A DNA stretch of 7,896 nucleotides. Origin: CAYFSC01 sp964345695 (GTDB taxonomy: Bacteria; Bacteroidota; Rhodothermia; Rhodothermales; Salinibacteraceae). Location of the stretch: the NCBI GenBank assembly GCA_964345695.1, contig CAYFSC010000144.1, positions 1-7,896 of the forward strand. Reading direction: 5' to 3'. The translations under genes and the position numbers were made by a program. The notes below the pieces were generated by a model that worked only from the letters and a program-made list of their open reading frames with translations, was not told the origin of the DNA and made no database searches. Positions 1-5,912 of the stretch are shown here, in pieces (the first letter of the stretch is position 1; each line of letters begins with the position of its first letter).

Positions 1-52
1 GGCGGGTGCGTGGAACGGTTGCAGTGTACTTCTTTCTTGAAAAGCTTCACCC
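1..52. other. 5' edge before the ybbR-like gene, unassigned
   Basis: This short edge is too small to assign. On the + strand the reading frame shared with the downstream gene carries a TGA at 38-40, so that gene cannot start further upstream than about base 41. The stretch ending at that TGA could be the last dozen codons of an upstream gene, but the residues (ending ..CSVLLS) match nothing I recognise. I see no clear promoter or Shine-Dalgarno sequence here. Confidence 0.3.
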
Positions 53-1060
53 GTGCCGTCTTCCAACGCTCGTTCGCAGGGAGCGATCTTTTTGGATCAG
101 CTGCGTGCCATTTTCACGCCCAACACGGAGGACGAGACCTCCGGAACGCCCCCCAATCGAGGGGCTGTCCTGACGGTGTGCGTGCTCATCTCCACGGTCG
201 TGTGGCTCATCTTCACGCTGCAGGAGCCCAAAACGGTGACGATGAAAGTGCCGACCCAGGTCGTGAACATCCCGGACGGCCAAGCGCTGACGGCGCTTCC
301 GCCGTCTACCGTGAGCGTACAGATCTATGGCACTCGCCGCCAACTGCTGTGGCTCCATCTGAACAGGCCGAACGTTCCGATTGACGCAACCAGCAATGAA
401 GTCAACGTCGAGGAAGTGCTCAATATCCCGCAGGTCTCGGACGTTCGTATCGAGAACGTCACGCCGCGCCAGGTGGACGTCCCCAAAGAGGAGCGCGTGC
501 AGCAGCGCTTGCCCATCCGCAACCGCGTGCAAGCCGTGCTTCCGGAATCGCACGAGATGCTGCGTCCGCCACGCCTGGAACCGGATTCCGTGAGCATCCG
601 CGGAGCCCGGTCGATTGTCGGCGGCCTGGAGGCATGGCCGACGAAGCCCGTCGTCTTGGAAGACGTTCAGGATTCCATTCGGGCCACGGTTCCCCTGGAT
701 GATACCCTTTCGCAGCTCGTCGATCGCAGTATTCAACAGGTGACCTACCGGGCTCGCTCTGGCAAGTTCGTGGAGTCCACGCGGGAACTCAACGTGGAAG
801 TCACCGGGGTGCCCTCCGATCAAAACCTGGTCGCCCTGGAACCGTCCACTGTACGCGTCAACTATCGAGTGCTGTTCGATCAGATGTTTCAGTCGCAGCA
901 GGCGTCGGACTTCTTCGCCACCGTGTCCTACGATCAGATCCGATCGGATACCACCGGCTACGTGCGCCCGAACATCCACGTCCCAACGGACCTCTACATT
1001 CGCGATCCGGAACCGACGCCGCGTCGTTTGCGCTACTACACTTTCGTCTCCGGCGATTGA
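53..1060 (+). CDS. YbbR-like (CdaR-like) membrane-anchored protein
   Basis: The 335-residue product has a short cytoplasmic N-terminus, one hydrophobic segment at about residues 38-56 (..LTVCVLISTVVWLIFTL..) and a long extracytoplasmic part of YbbR-type beta repeats. Repeats are visible at about 62-145 (VNIPDGQALTALPPSTVSVQIYG), 150-235 (LEPDSVSIRGARSIVGGLE) and an incomplete one from 243 (VEVTGVPSDQNLVALEPSTVRV). The recurring 'L.P.sV.v.i.G' pattern is typical of YbbR domains. In Firmicutes the relative CdaR binds and regulates the c-di-AMP synthase CdaA; the job in this group is unknown, and the neighbour that could support such a link would lie outside the window. The GTG at 53 is the first start after an in-frame TGA at 38-40 but has no Shine-Dalgarno. 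A TTG at 92 preceded by AGGGAG (78-83) is a credible alternative that removes 13 residues. The family call is good; the exact start is uncertain. Confidence 0.8.
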   Translation: MPSSNARSQGAIFLDQLRAIFTPNTEDETSGTPPNRGAVLTVCVLISTVVWLIFTLQEPKTVTMKVPTQVVNIPDGQALTALPPSTVSVQIYGTRRQLLWLHLNRPNVPIDATSNEVNVEEVLNIPQVSDVRIENVTPRQVDVPKEERVQQRLPIRNRVQAVLPESHEMLRPPRLEPDSVSIRGARSIVGGLEAWPTKPVVLEDVQDSIRATVPLDDTLSQLVDRSIQQVTYRARSGKFVESTRELNVEVTGVPSDQNLVALEPSTVRVNYRVLFDQMFQSQQASDFFATVSYDQIRSDTTGYVRPNIHVPTDLYIRDPEPTPRRLRYYTFVSGD

Positions 1061-1226
1061 CCGCCGAGGCATCCAGAGGAGGAAAGCCGCCCGGACGGGC
1101 CATACGCACCAACCCCTTGCGAGCCAGGAGCAGCCTCCGGGCCCTCAGACCGCCTCCTCGCGCTGAAAGGTGGGACGGTTCCGCCACGACGTCTTTTCGG
1201 ACCGCCACTGACTCGTTTCGTTCTCC
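1061..1226 (+). other. intergenic gap with small GC hairpins
   Basis: This 166-base gap lies between the ybbR-like gene and the permease. It contains two small GC-rich inverted repeats on the + strand: GCCC-ggac-GGGC at 1089-1100, and a stem at 1124-1141 (CC.GGAG / CTCC.GG around a four-base loop, one A-G mismatch). Neither is followed by a T run, so they are not convincing intrinsic terminators. I see no gene, no clear promoter and no Shine-Dalgarno before the ATG at 1227. The length leaves room for a promoter for the two downstream genes. Confidence 0.25.
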
Positions 1227-2162
1227 ATGGTATACCTCGCGCTCGCCGTCGCGTCCAGTTTGGCCATTGGCCTGTTGTTCAAGCACGCGGGCCGGGAACA
1301 GTTGGACCGAACGTCGCTGCTCACCACCAACTACGCGGCGGCTGTGGCAGTCGCCCTTGTGCTGCTGGCCGCAGGCGGGCGAACGGCGGGGGAGGGGCTC
1401 ACGATGGAGCCGTCGCTCGTTGGCTTGGGTGTTCTGACCGGCGCGCTGCTCATTGCCGGCTTCTTCATGCTTTCCCTGGCCACCGATCTGGCCGGCATGT
1501 CTCTGGCCATCGGCGTGATGCGCGTGTCGGTCGTGCTTCCGTTCCTTGCCTCGTGGATGGTGTGGAACGAGGTGCCCACTCTCGCGCAGGGCATCGGCAT
1601 GGTACTGGCCAGCATCGCGTTTTTCCTGATTGCCCGCCACAAGGCGCGAACCCCCGAGGCCATTCCGGCAGGAACCGCCTCGCCGGCGGCCCAGATGCAG
1701 GAACCGGCATCCGTCAGTCTGTCGATGCCCAGCGGCCGTGTCTTCGGGGTGCTGCTGCTCACGTTCTTGGTGGGAGGCGCCGTGGATGTCTCCATGAAGA
1801 CATTCGAGGAGAGCTTCGGCGCCGGCAACAGCCGCGTGCTGTTCTTGCTGTTGGCCTTTGGCGTCGCGTTCGCGATTGGGGCCGTCATCGTGGTCGTCCG
1901 GGGTCTGCGCACCGGCACCTGGCCGGAGCGCCGCACGCTGGGATGGGGCGTCGTGCTCGGCGTCATCAACTACGGGTCGCTCGAGTTTATTCTGCGCGCG
2001 ATTGAGCGCCTGCCTGGCACGTTCGTCTTTCCCGCCAACAACATCGCCGTCGTCGTGCTGGCCGCCGTCCTCGGCGTGGCGGTATGGGATGAATACCTCT
2101 CGCGGCTAAACCGGATCGGACTGGGTCTCGCCGTCGTCGCACTCATTCTGCTGGGGCTATGA
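1227..2162 (+). CDS. EamA/DMT-superfamily permease
   Basis: This 311-residue integral membrane protein has about ten hydrophobic segments (roughly 2-18, 31-49, 63-83, 91-111, 119-136, then 170-188, 203-225, 238-256, 264-286 and 294-311). They form two five-helix halves separated by a polar linker at about 137-169. Each half ends with the EamA-type pattern of a Glu before the last helix: WNEVPTLAQGIGMVLASIAF at 113-132 and WDEYLSRLNRIGLGLAVVAL at 287-306. The size and layout match drug/metabolite transporter (DMT) family exporters of the cytoplasmic membrane. The substrate cannot be read from sequence. The Gly/Ala/Pro-rich linker between the halves is somewhat long. The ATG is the first in frame, with no evident Shine-Dalgarno. 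The TGA overlaps the next gene's ATG, so the permease and the DUF4230-like protein are likely co-expressed. Confidence 0.8.
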   Translation: MVYLALAVASSLAIGLLFKHAGREQLDRTSLLTTNYAAAVAVALVLLAAGGRTAGEGLTMEPSLVGLGVLTGALLIAGFFMLSLATDLAGMSLAIGVMRVSVVLPFLASWMVWNEVPTLAQGIGMVLASIAFFLIARHKARTPEAIPAGTASPAAQMQEPASVSLSMPSGRVFGVLLLTFLVGGAVDVSMKTFEESFGAGNSRVLFLLLAFGVAFAIGAVIVVVRGLRTGTWPERRTLGWGVVLGVINYGSLEFILRAIERLPGTFVFPANNIAVVVLAAVLGVAVWDEYLSRLNRIGLGLAVVALILLGL

Positions 2163-2866
2163 CCGCACGGATCCGCATCGCGGTGGGGGCACTCGCGCTC
2201 GTCGCCCTCGGAGCGGGGGTGATTTTATGGTGGACGTCCATGCCGCCCGAAGCGCGGGTCCGCAAGACCATCGTCACCACCGTCCAAAACGAGACGCCGG
2301 CCTCGTTCTACGTGACTGGCACGATGGACATGACGGCGACGGTGTCGGTCGATTCCTCGGCGCTGGTTACGCCCGGCTGGCTGACGCTCATGCTGCGCAC
2401 CACCAATCCGGCGGTTCTCCCGCTGGCCCGCGGTTCCGCGACGGCTACGATTCGCGTGCCAGGGCGGGTGTCGTACGGCTTTCCCGTGGAGGCGCTCACG
2501 CCCGACAAGATTGAGGTGGACGACGACGGACGCATCCGCGTGGCGCTTCCTAGGCTCCGCATCCACAGTGTGGAACCCGATCTCGCACACCTCCAGATGA
2601 AGACAGAGACGGCCGGCTGGATGCGGCTCTTTGCCTCGGGGGCTCCCACCGAGGTGCGCGATCGGGCGCTCGCGAGTGTCGAACAGGCGTTCCGGCGGCA
2701 GGCCGAGGCCCACCTGCACGCGGCCACACAGCCGCAGACGAACACGGCGCGCGCCCTCAGGCGTCTCCTCACTGCACCGCTTCAGGCGGCGGGGGTGGAC
2801 GATCCACAGTTCCGCATCCGGATTGGGGACGATCTGGTTCTGGTGCCGCAGACGTCGGAACCGTAA
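2159..2866 (+). CDS. membrane-anchored DUF4230-like protein
   Basis: The 235-residue product begins with a single hydrophobic helix (about 6-25, ending WW) that acts as a membrane anchor or uncleaved signal; the rest should face the periplasm. The body has a beta-rich part (residues 34-110), a segment reading IEVDDDGRIRVALPRLRIHSVEPD (118-141), then a helical, Arg/Ala/Gln-rich stretch (about 163-212) and a final short beta segment (217-229). The order 'D..dgrI.v.LP...i..ve.D', then a long helix, then NtaRaLrrLL, resembles DUF4230 proteins, whose function is unknown. This match is by remembered pattern, not by search. Its ATG overlaps the permease stop (ATGA at 2159-2162), which suggests translational coupling and a shared role. 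It ends 41 bases from the convergent serS stop; I see no intrinsic terminator there. Confidence 0.6.
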   Translation: MTARIRIAVGALALVALGAGVILWWTSMPPEARVRKTIVTTVQNETPASFYVTGTMDMTATVSVDSSALVTPGWLTLMLRTTNPAVLPLARGSATATIRVPGRVSYGFPVEALTPDKIEVDDDGRIRVALPRLRIHSVEPDLAHLQMKTETAGWMRLFASGAPTEVRDRALASVEQAFRRQAEAHLHAATQPQTNTARALRRLLTAPLQAAGVDDPQFRIRIGDDLVLVPQTSEP

Positions 2867-2907
2867 CCGACCGCATTCTGCAATCGGGCGCCTTGCTCCG
2901 GAACCTG

Positions 2908-4194
2908 TCAGTCCGCTGCAGGAAGGGTCTCGGTGCCGAGGTAAGGCTGCAGCACGTCGGGAATGGCAATGGTGCCGTCCGGACGCTGGTTGTTTTCCAG
3001 CAGCGCCGCCAGGATGCGCGGAAACGCGAGACCACTGCCGTTGAGCGTATGGACCAGCTCGGGCTTGGCCTCGGGTTCGGGGCGGAAGCGAATCTGCATG
3101 CGCCGGGCCTGGAAGGCTTCAAAGTTGGAGATCGAAGAAACCTCCAGCCACGTCTCCTGGCCGCCGCTCCACACCTCCAGATCGTACTTCTTGGACTGCG
3201 TGAAGCCCATGTCGCCGGTGCACATCAGCAGGCGTCGGTAGGGCAGCTCGAGGGCGTCGAGGGCACTTTCGGCGTCCTGCCGCAGCGCCTCCAGCGCGCG
3301 GTAGCTGTCGTCAGGATGGACGATCTGTACAAGTTCTACCTTGTCAAACTGATGCAGCCGGTTGAGGCCGCGCACGTCCGCCCCGTAACTGCCGGCCTCG
3401 CGGCGCCAGCAAGGGGTGTAGCCGCAGAACTTGAGCGGCAGCCGATCGGCGTCCAGGATCTCGCCCCGAACGAAGTTGGTGATGGGCACCTCGGCCGTGG
3501 GGATCGGATAGAAGCCATCGTGCGGAATCTCGTACATCAGGTCCTCCTTGTCCGGCAGCTGGCCGGTGCCGCGGGCGCTCTCCTCGTTGACAAAGAGCGG
3601 AGTTTGCATCTCCGTGTAGCCCCGGTCGCGGGCACGATCGAGGAAGAAGTTGAGCAGCGCGCGCTGAAGCCGGGCGCCCCCGCCCAGGTAGAACGGAAAG
3701 CCCGCGCCGGTCACTTTGGCCCCGCGCTCGAAGTCGATGATGCCGAGCGCGTCAGCCAGTTCCCAGTGCGGCTTCGGGGCAAAATCGAACGCGGGCTTCT
3801 CGCCGATCTCCGCGTCAACCTCATTGTCGGCCTCCGTCTCGCCGACCGGAACGCTGGGATGTGGCACGTTCGGGATGTCGAGCAGGAGGCGCTCCTGCTG
3901 CTCCTCGGCGACGCGCACGCGTTCCTCCAGAGTTTTGATTTCCTCCTTGAGACGGCCCGTCTCTTCGATTCGCGCCTGCGCCTCGTCCTCCTTGCCCTCG
4001 CGCTTCAACCGACCGATTTCGCTGGAGATCGTGTTTTGCCGTTCCTGCTTGTCCTGCAGCTCGGTGATGGTCGACCGCCGCGTCTCATCAATCTCCAGCA
4101 GCCGATCCACGAGGTCGGGGCTGCCGGTTCCCTTGGCGCGGATGGCCTCTTTCACGCGGCGCGGGTTCTCGCGGATGGTGTCGATGTCTAGCAT
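2908..4194 (-). CDS. serS: seryl-tRNA synthetase
   Basis: The enzyme charges tRNA-Ser with serine in the cytoplasm. At 428 residues it has normal bacterial SerRS length. The N-terminal part (about 1-110) starts MLDIDTIRENP and forms the charged long coiled-coil arm (about 30-100) that contacts the tRNA-Ser variable arm. The class II catalytic core follows: the motif 1 region GGGARLQRALLNFFLDRARD (171-190) into TPLFV, the serine-binding PTAEVP (232-237, TAE 233-235), motif 2 with FCGYTPCWRREAGSYGADVRG (257-276 core, Arg264/Arg265), and motif 3 NGSGLAFPRILAALLENNQ (385-403, Arg393). Nothing essential looks missing. Motif 3 has FPRI where many proteobacterial enzymes have VGRT, which is usual outside that group. 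The MLDI start is the canonical SerRS N-terminus; no Shine-Dalgarno precedes it. It follows the SDR gene by 120 bases and converges on the DUF4230-like gene. Confidence 0.98.
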   Translation of the reverse strand: MLDIDTIRENPRRVKEAIRAKGTGSPDLVDRLLEIDETRRSTITELQDKQERQNTISSEIGRLKREGKEDEAQARIEETGRLKEEIKTLEERVRVAEEQQERLLLDIPNVPHPSVPVGETEADNEVDAEIGEKPAFDFAPKPHWELADALGIIDFERGAKVTGAGFPFYLGGGARLQRALLNFFLDRARDRGYTEMQTPLFVNEESARGTGQLPDKEDLMYEIPHDGFYPIPTAEVPITNFVRGEILDADRLPLKFCGYTPCWRREAGSYGADVRGLNRLHQFDKVELVQIVHPDDSYRALEALRQDAESALDALELPYRRLLMCTGDMGFTQSKKYDLEVWSGGQETWLEVSSISNFEAFQARRMQIRFRPEPEAKPELVHTLNGSGLAFPRILAALLENNQRPDGTIAIPDVLQPYLGTETLPAAD

Positions 4195-4228
4195 GTTCGG
4201 GAAGGCACTTGTCGAAAAGAAGGCAGGG

Positions 4229-4272
4229 CGGATGCGGCGACAACATAGCCGATGGCAGCGGCCGGATGCGGC
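4229..4272. repeat. 10-bp direct repeat in the serS leader
   Basis: CGGATGCGGC occurs exactly at 4229-4238 and again at 4263-4272, a 34-base period. Related GC-rich sequence (GCCGATGGCAGC) lies between them. On the serS transcript strand the unit reads GCCGCATCCG. The two copies sit 35-78 bases before the serS start codon, where an operator or a leader structure would be placed. It may equally be chance in GC-rich DNA. Confidence 0.3.
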
Positions 4273-4284
4273 TGGAACAGAGAT

Positions 4285-4317
4285 TAACCGAAAATCGAAA
4301 GTGGGGGATGCCCCTCA
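4285..4317 (-). terminator. weak terminator-like hairpin after the SDR gene
   Basis: On the minus strand the SDR stop codon (TGA, 4317-4315) runs directly into GGGG-CAT-CCCC (4314-4304), a four-pair GC stem with a three-base loop. It is followed by a T-rich stretch (ACTTTCGATTTTCGGTTA, 4302-4285). The stem is short and its loop minimal, so termination, if any, would be weak. It would partly separate the SDR gene from serS. Confidence 0.25.
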
Positions 4318-5238
4318 AGACGCCACGGGCCGGCCCAGTTGCCGACCAAGATGACGCAGCCCCTCGGGCAGCGAGCGGGGCTTGAAGCCAAGCTCGGACT
4401 CGGCCTTCAGAATCAGGAAGCCGGTTCGCGGCGGTCGGTCCACGGCGTCCGCAAAGTAGTCGCTCGAAACGGGGTGGATGAGCGACGCCTCCAGGCCGAA
4501 CACGTCGGCCACGGTGCAGGCCAGGTCATACACCGTCATCATCTCGCGCCCCGACAAGTGGTAGATGCCGGTCTTCTCGAAGTGCACCATCCGCTCGATG
4601 CCTTTGGCGAGATCCTCCACGTAGGTCGGGGTGCGCCATTGATCGTCGACGACATGGATGGGGTTGCCGTTCGAAAGCTGGTCGATCACCCAGAGAACCA
4701 CGTTCGACCGGCTGAGGGCCTGGCCAGTGCCGTACACGAGAACGGTGCGGGCAATGGACCACTTGGAGAGACCGGCCTCGCGGACGGCGTTTTCCCCGGC
4801 GAGCTTCGTGCGCCCGTAGTAGTTGATGGGATTCGGACGGTTGCTCTCCTCGTACGGGCCGTCCGTTCCATCGAACACGAAGTCGGTCGAGACCTGCACC
4901 AGGCGCGCGCCGATGGGCCGGCACCGGGTGGCCAGCGTCTTGACGGCGCGCGCATTCACGGCGTGGGCGTCGGCGCGGTTCTCCCGGCACTCCTGGACGT
5001 CCGAAAGGGCTGCACAGTTGACCACGACGTCCGGCGCGAAATCCTCGAACACGTCGGCCACCTCGCTCGGACGCGTTACATCGAGGGGCACGTATCCGCA
5101 GGAAGCCCCGTCAAACCGCGGGGCGTCGTCGCGCGCCGTGGCCAACACGTCGTACTCCGGAAAGCGACTCATACGGCGCACGAGGGCCTGGCCGAGCAGG
5201 CCGTTGGCACCGGTAATGAGAATGCGGTTAAACAGCAT
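4315..5238 (-). CDS. RmlD-like SDR sugar-nucleotide reductase
   Basis: The 307-residue protein is an extended short-chain dehydrogenase/reductase of the RmlD (dTDP-4-dehydrorhamnose reductase) group, acting in the cytoplasm with NAD(P)H. Visible parts are the Rossmann dinucleotide motif ITGANGLLGQ (8-17), the second-strand region DVTRPSEV (53-60), DVVVNCAALSDV (70-81), the catalytic STDFVFDG (117-124, Thr118) and YYGRTKLAGE (140-149, Tyr141 and Lys145), RTVLVYG (164-170), and the RmlD-like C-terminal part with DRPPRTGFLILKAESELGF (267-285). RmlD proper reduces dTDP-4-dehydro-L-rhamnose in the last step of dTDP-rhamnose synthesis. No rmlA, rmlB or rmlC is adjacent, so the substrate could differ (other dTDP-sugars, or a MAT2B-like role). 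The ATG at 5238 places the Rossmann motif at the usual distance from the N-terminus; there is no Shine-Dalgarno and a small hairpin lies just before it. Confidence 0.85.
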   Translation of the reverse strand: MLFNRILITGANGLLGQALVRRMSRFPEYDVLATARDDAPRFDGASCGYVPLDVTRPSEVADVFEDFAPDVVVNCAALSDVQECRENRADAHAVNARAVKTLATRCRPIGARLVQVSTDFVFDGTDGPYEESNRPNPINYYGRTKLAGENAVREAGLSKWSIARTVLVYGTGQALSRSNVVLWVIDQLSNGNPIHVVDDQWRTPTYVEDLAKGIERMVHFEKTGIYHLSGREMMTVYDLACTVADVFGLEASLIHPVSSDYFADAVDRPPRTGFLILKAESELGFKPRSLPEGLRHLGRQLGRPVAS

Positions 5239-5240
5239 AA

Positions 5241-5256
5241 TCGATTGGAAAATCGA
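5241..5256 (-). other. hairpin next to the SDR start codon
   Basis: TCGATT-ggaa-AATCGA is a perfect six-pair inverted repeat with a four-base loop. On the minus-strand transcript it ends two bases before the ATG of the SDR gene (5238). A stem there would cover the ribosome-binding region. No Shine-Dalgarno is present, so the start region relies on accessibility. The stem is only moderately stable (four A-T pairs). Confidence 0.35.
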
Positions 5257-5271
5257 CGGTCCGAGTCAGGA

Positions 5272-5298
5272 TCTCCTCCGAGGGGTCGCAGGAGGAGA
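5272..5298 (-). other. 8-bp hairpin between barrel gene and SDR gene
   Basis: TCTCCTCC (5272-5279) and GGAGGAGA (5291-5298) are perfectly complementary, giving an eight-pair stem with an eleven-base loop. In the minus-strand transcript the 3' arm is the Shine-Dalgarno-like GGAGGAGA, but no ATG, GTG or TTG lies at a usable distance after it. No T run follows, so it is not a standard intrinsic terminator. It could be an RNA processing or 3'-end stabilising structure for the barrel-protein message. Confidence 0.4.
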
Positions 5299-5384
5299 GG
5301 GGATGAGTCGCCAGCCGCGGGGCATGGGTCGAGGACCATCTAGGAGGCCGGGTCTCCAGAAGCACATCTGCTCCGAGGCAAGAC

Positions 5385-5912
5385 TCAAAAGTAATAGCGA
5401 AGGCCAACGCCGCCTCCGAGGTCCCCATCAAGGGAGGGAAGGAAGCGAAGGCGCGGGGTGACATGCAAGAAAACCTCGAAGCGCTCCGCGTAAAAATTCA
5501 GTCCTGCTTTCCCACTGATGCCTAGGCGAACGAGCGGCGTGCGGTCTAGCTCCTCTAGTCCTGCAATCAGCCCGGGCCCGATATGCGCGAAGAGCGGCGA
5601 TTCCGGCAGGGGGCGCTCCCACACGCGGTGCACTGCCCCCCGAACAAGGTCGTCTAAGTCGGTCGTCAGCAGCGCATCGTACGCGACAAGATTGGGGCGG
5701 TAAAGCTTGGCCGAGATGCCGCTGGGACGGCCGACAGCAAAGCCCCCGCCGATCGAGCCGGAGTGCCGCTGCGCCTGGGCGCTGAGGGTGCCGAACAGGA
5801 TGAGCACCAGGAGAGCGGCAAGGCGACGCGGTACACGGGCCGCCGGCGCGACCCCCATGCATACAAAAAAGCGGCACGCAGCCGGTCTAGTCACACGCCC
5901 CTGCATGTTCAT
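5385..5912 (-). CDS. small outer-membrane beta-barrel protein
   Basis: The 175-residue product is an exported, probably outer-membrane protein of unknown function. A hydrophobic signal core (LAALLVLILFGTL, 31-43) follows Arg-rich sequence and ends with a signal-peptidase-type SAQAQ (44-48). The mature part of about 128 residues has alternating beta-strand patterns (GGGFAVGRPSGISAKLY, FEVFLHVTPRLRF) and ends GVGLRYYF; a terminal aromatic Phe is the classic barrel-assembly signal. The 'G.PsGisaKly' opening and 'G.GlRYYF' ending are shared by many small Bacteroidota barrels. The ATG at 5912 overlaps the thioesterase TGA (ATGA), favouring coupled translation; the ATG at 5858 gives a shorter, more typical signal peptide (157 residues in all) and may be the true start. 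Codon choice is less GC-rich than in its neighbours (AAT, TTT, AAA and CTA codons). The reading frame stays open well upstream, opposite the thioesterase frame, but that part is not barrel-like. Confidence 0.7.
   Translation of the reverse strand: MNMQGRVTRPAACRFFVCMGVAPAARVPRRLAALLVLILFGTLSAQAQRHSGSIGGGFAVGRPSGISAKLYRPNLVAYDALLTTDLDDLVRGAVHRVWERPLPESPLFAHIGPGLIAGLEELDRTPLVRLGISGKAGLNFYAERFEVFLHVTPRLRFLPSLDGDLGGGVGLRYYF

Noticed and set aside
47..1072. Long - strand open frame (341 codons) opposite the YbbR-like gene
   Set aside because: The product is Arg/His/Asp-rich with no domain, whereas the + strand frame has a membrane anchor and YbbR repeats.
2867..2960. Possible bidirectional terminator between the convergent DUF4230-like gene and serS
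   Set aside because: The 41-base gap has no stable stem followed by T residues; the nearest palindrome (CTCGGTGCCGAG, 2929-2940) is inside serS codons and has no T run.
2893..4191. Long + strand open frame (432 codons) opposite serS
   Set aside because: serS on the minus strand is certain from its class II motifs. The antisense product has no recognisable domain and mirrors serS almost exactly, as expected from high third-position GC.
4195..4314. T-box or other riboswitch in front of serS
   Set aside because: No T-box consensus, specifier-loop arrangement or antiterminator is visible in the 120-base leader, and T-boxes are not expected in this group.
4339..5343. Long + strand open frame (334 codons) opposite the SDR gene
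   Set aside because: The minus strand encodes intact Rossmann and YxxxK motifs; the + frame is compositional shadow.
5228..5464. Small - strand frame (78 codons) spanning the end of the barrel gene and the SDR start
   Set aside because: It overlaps both real genes out of frame, has no domain, and shows no ribosome site or coding pattern of its own.
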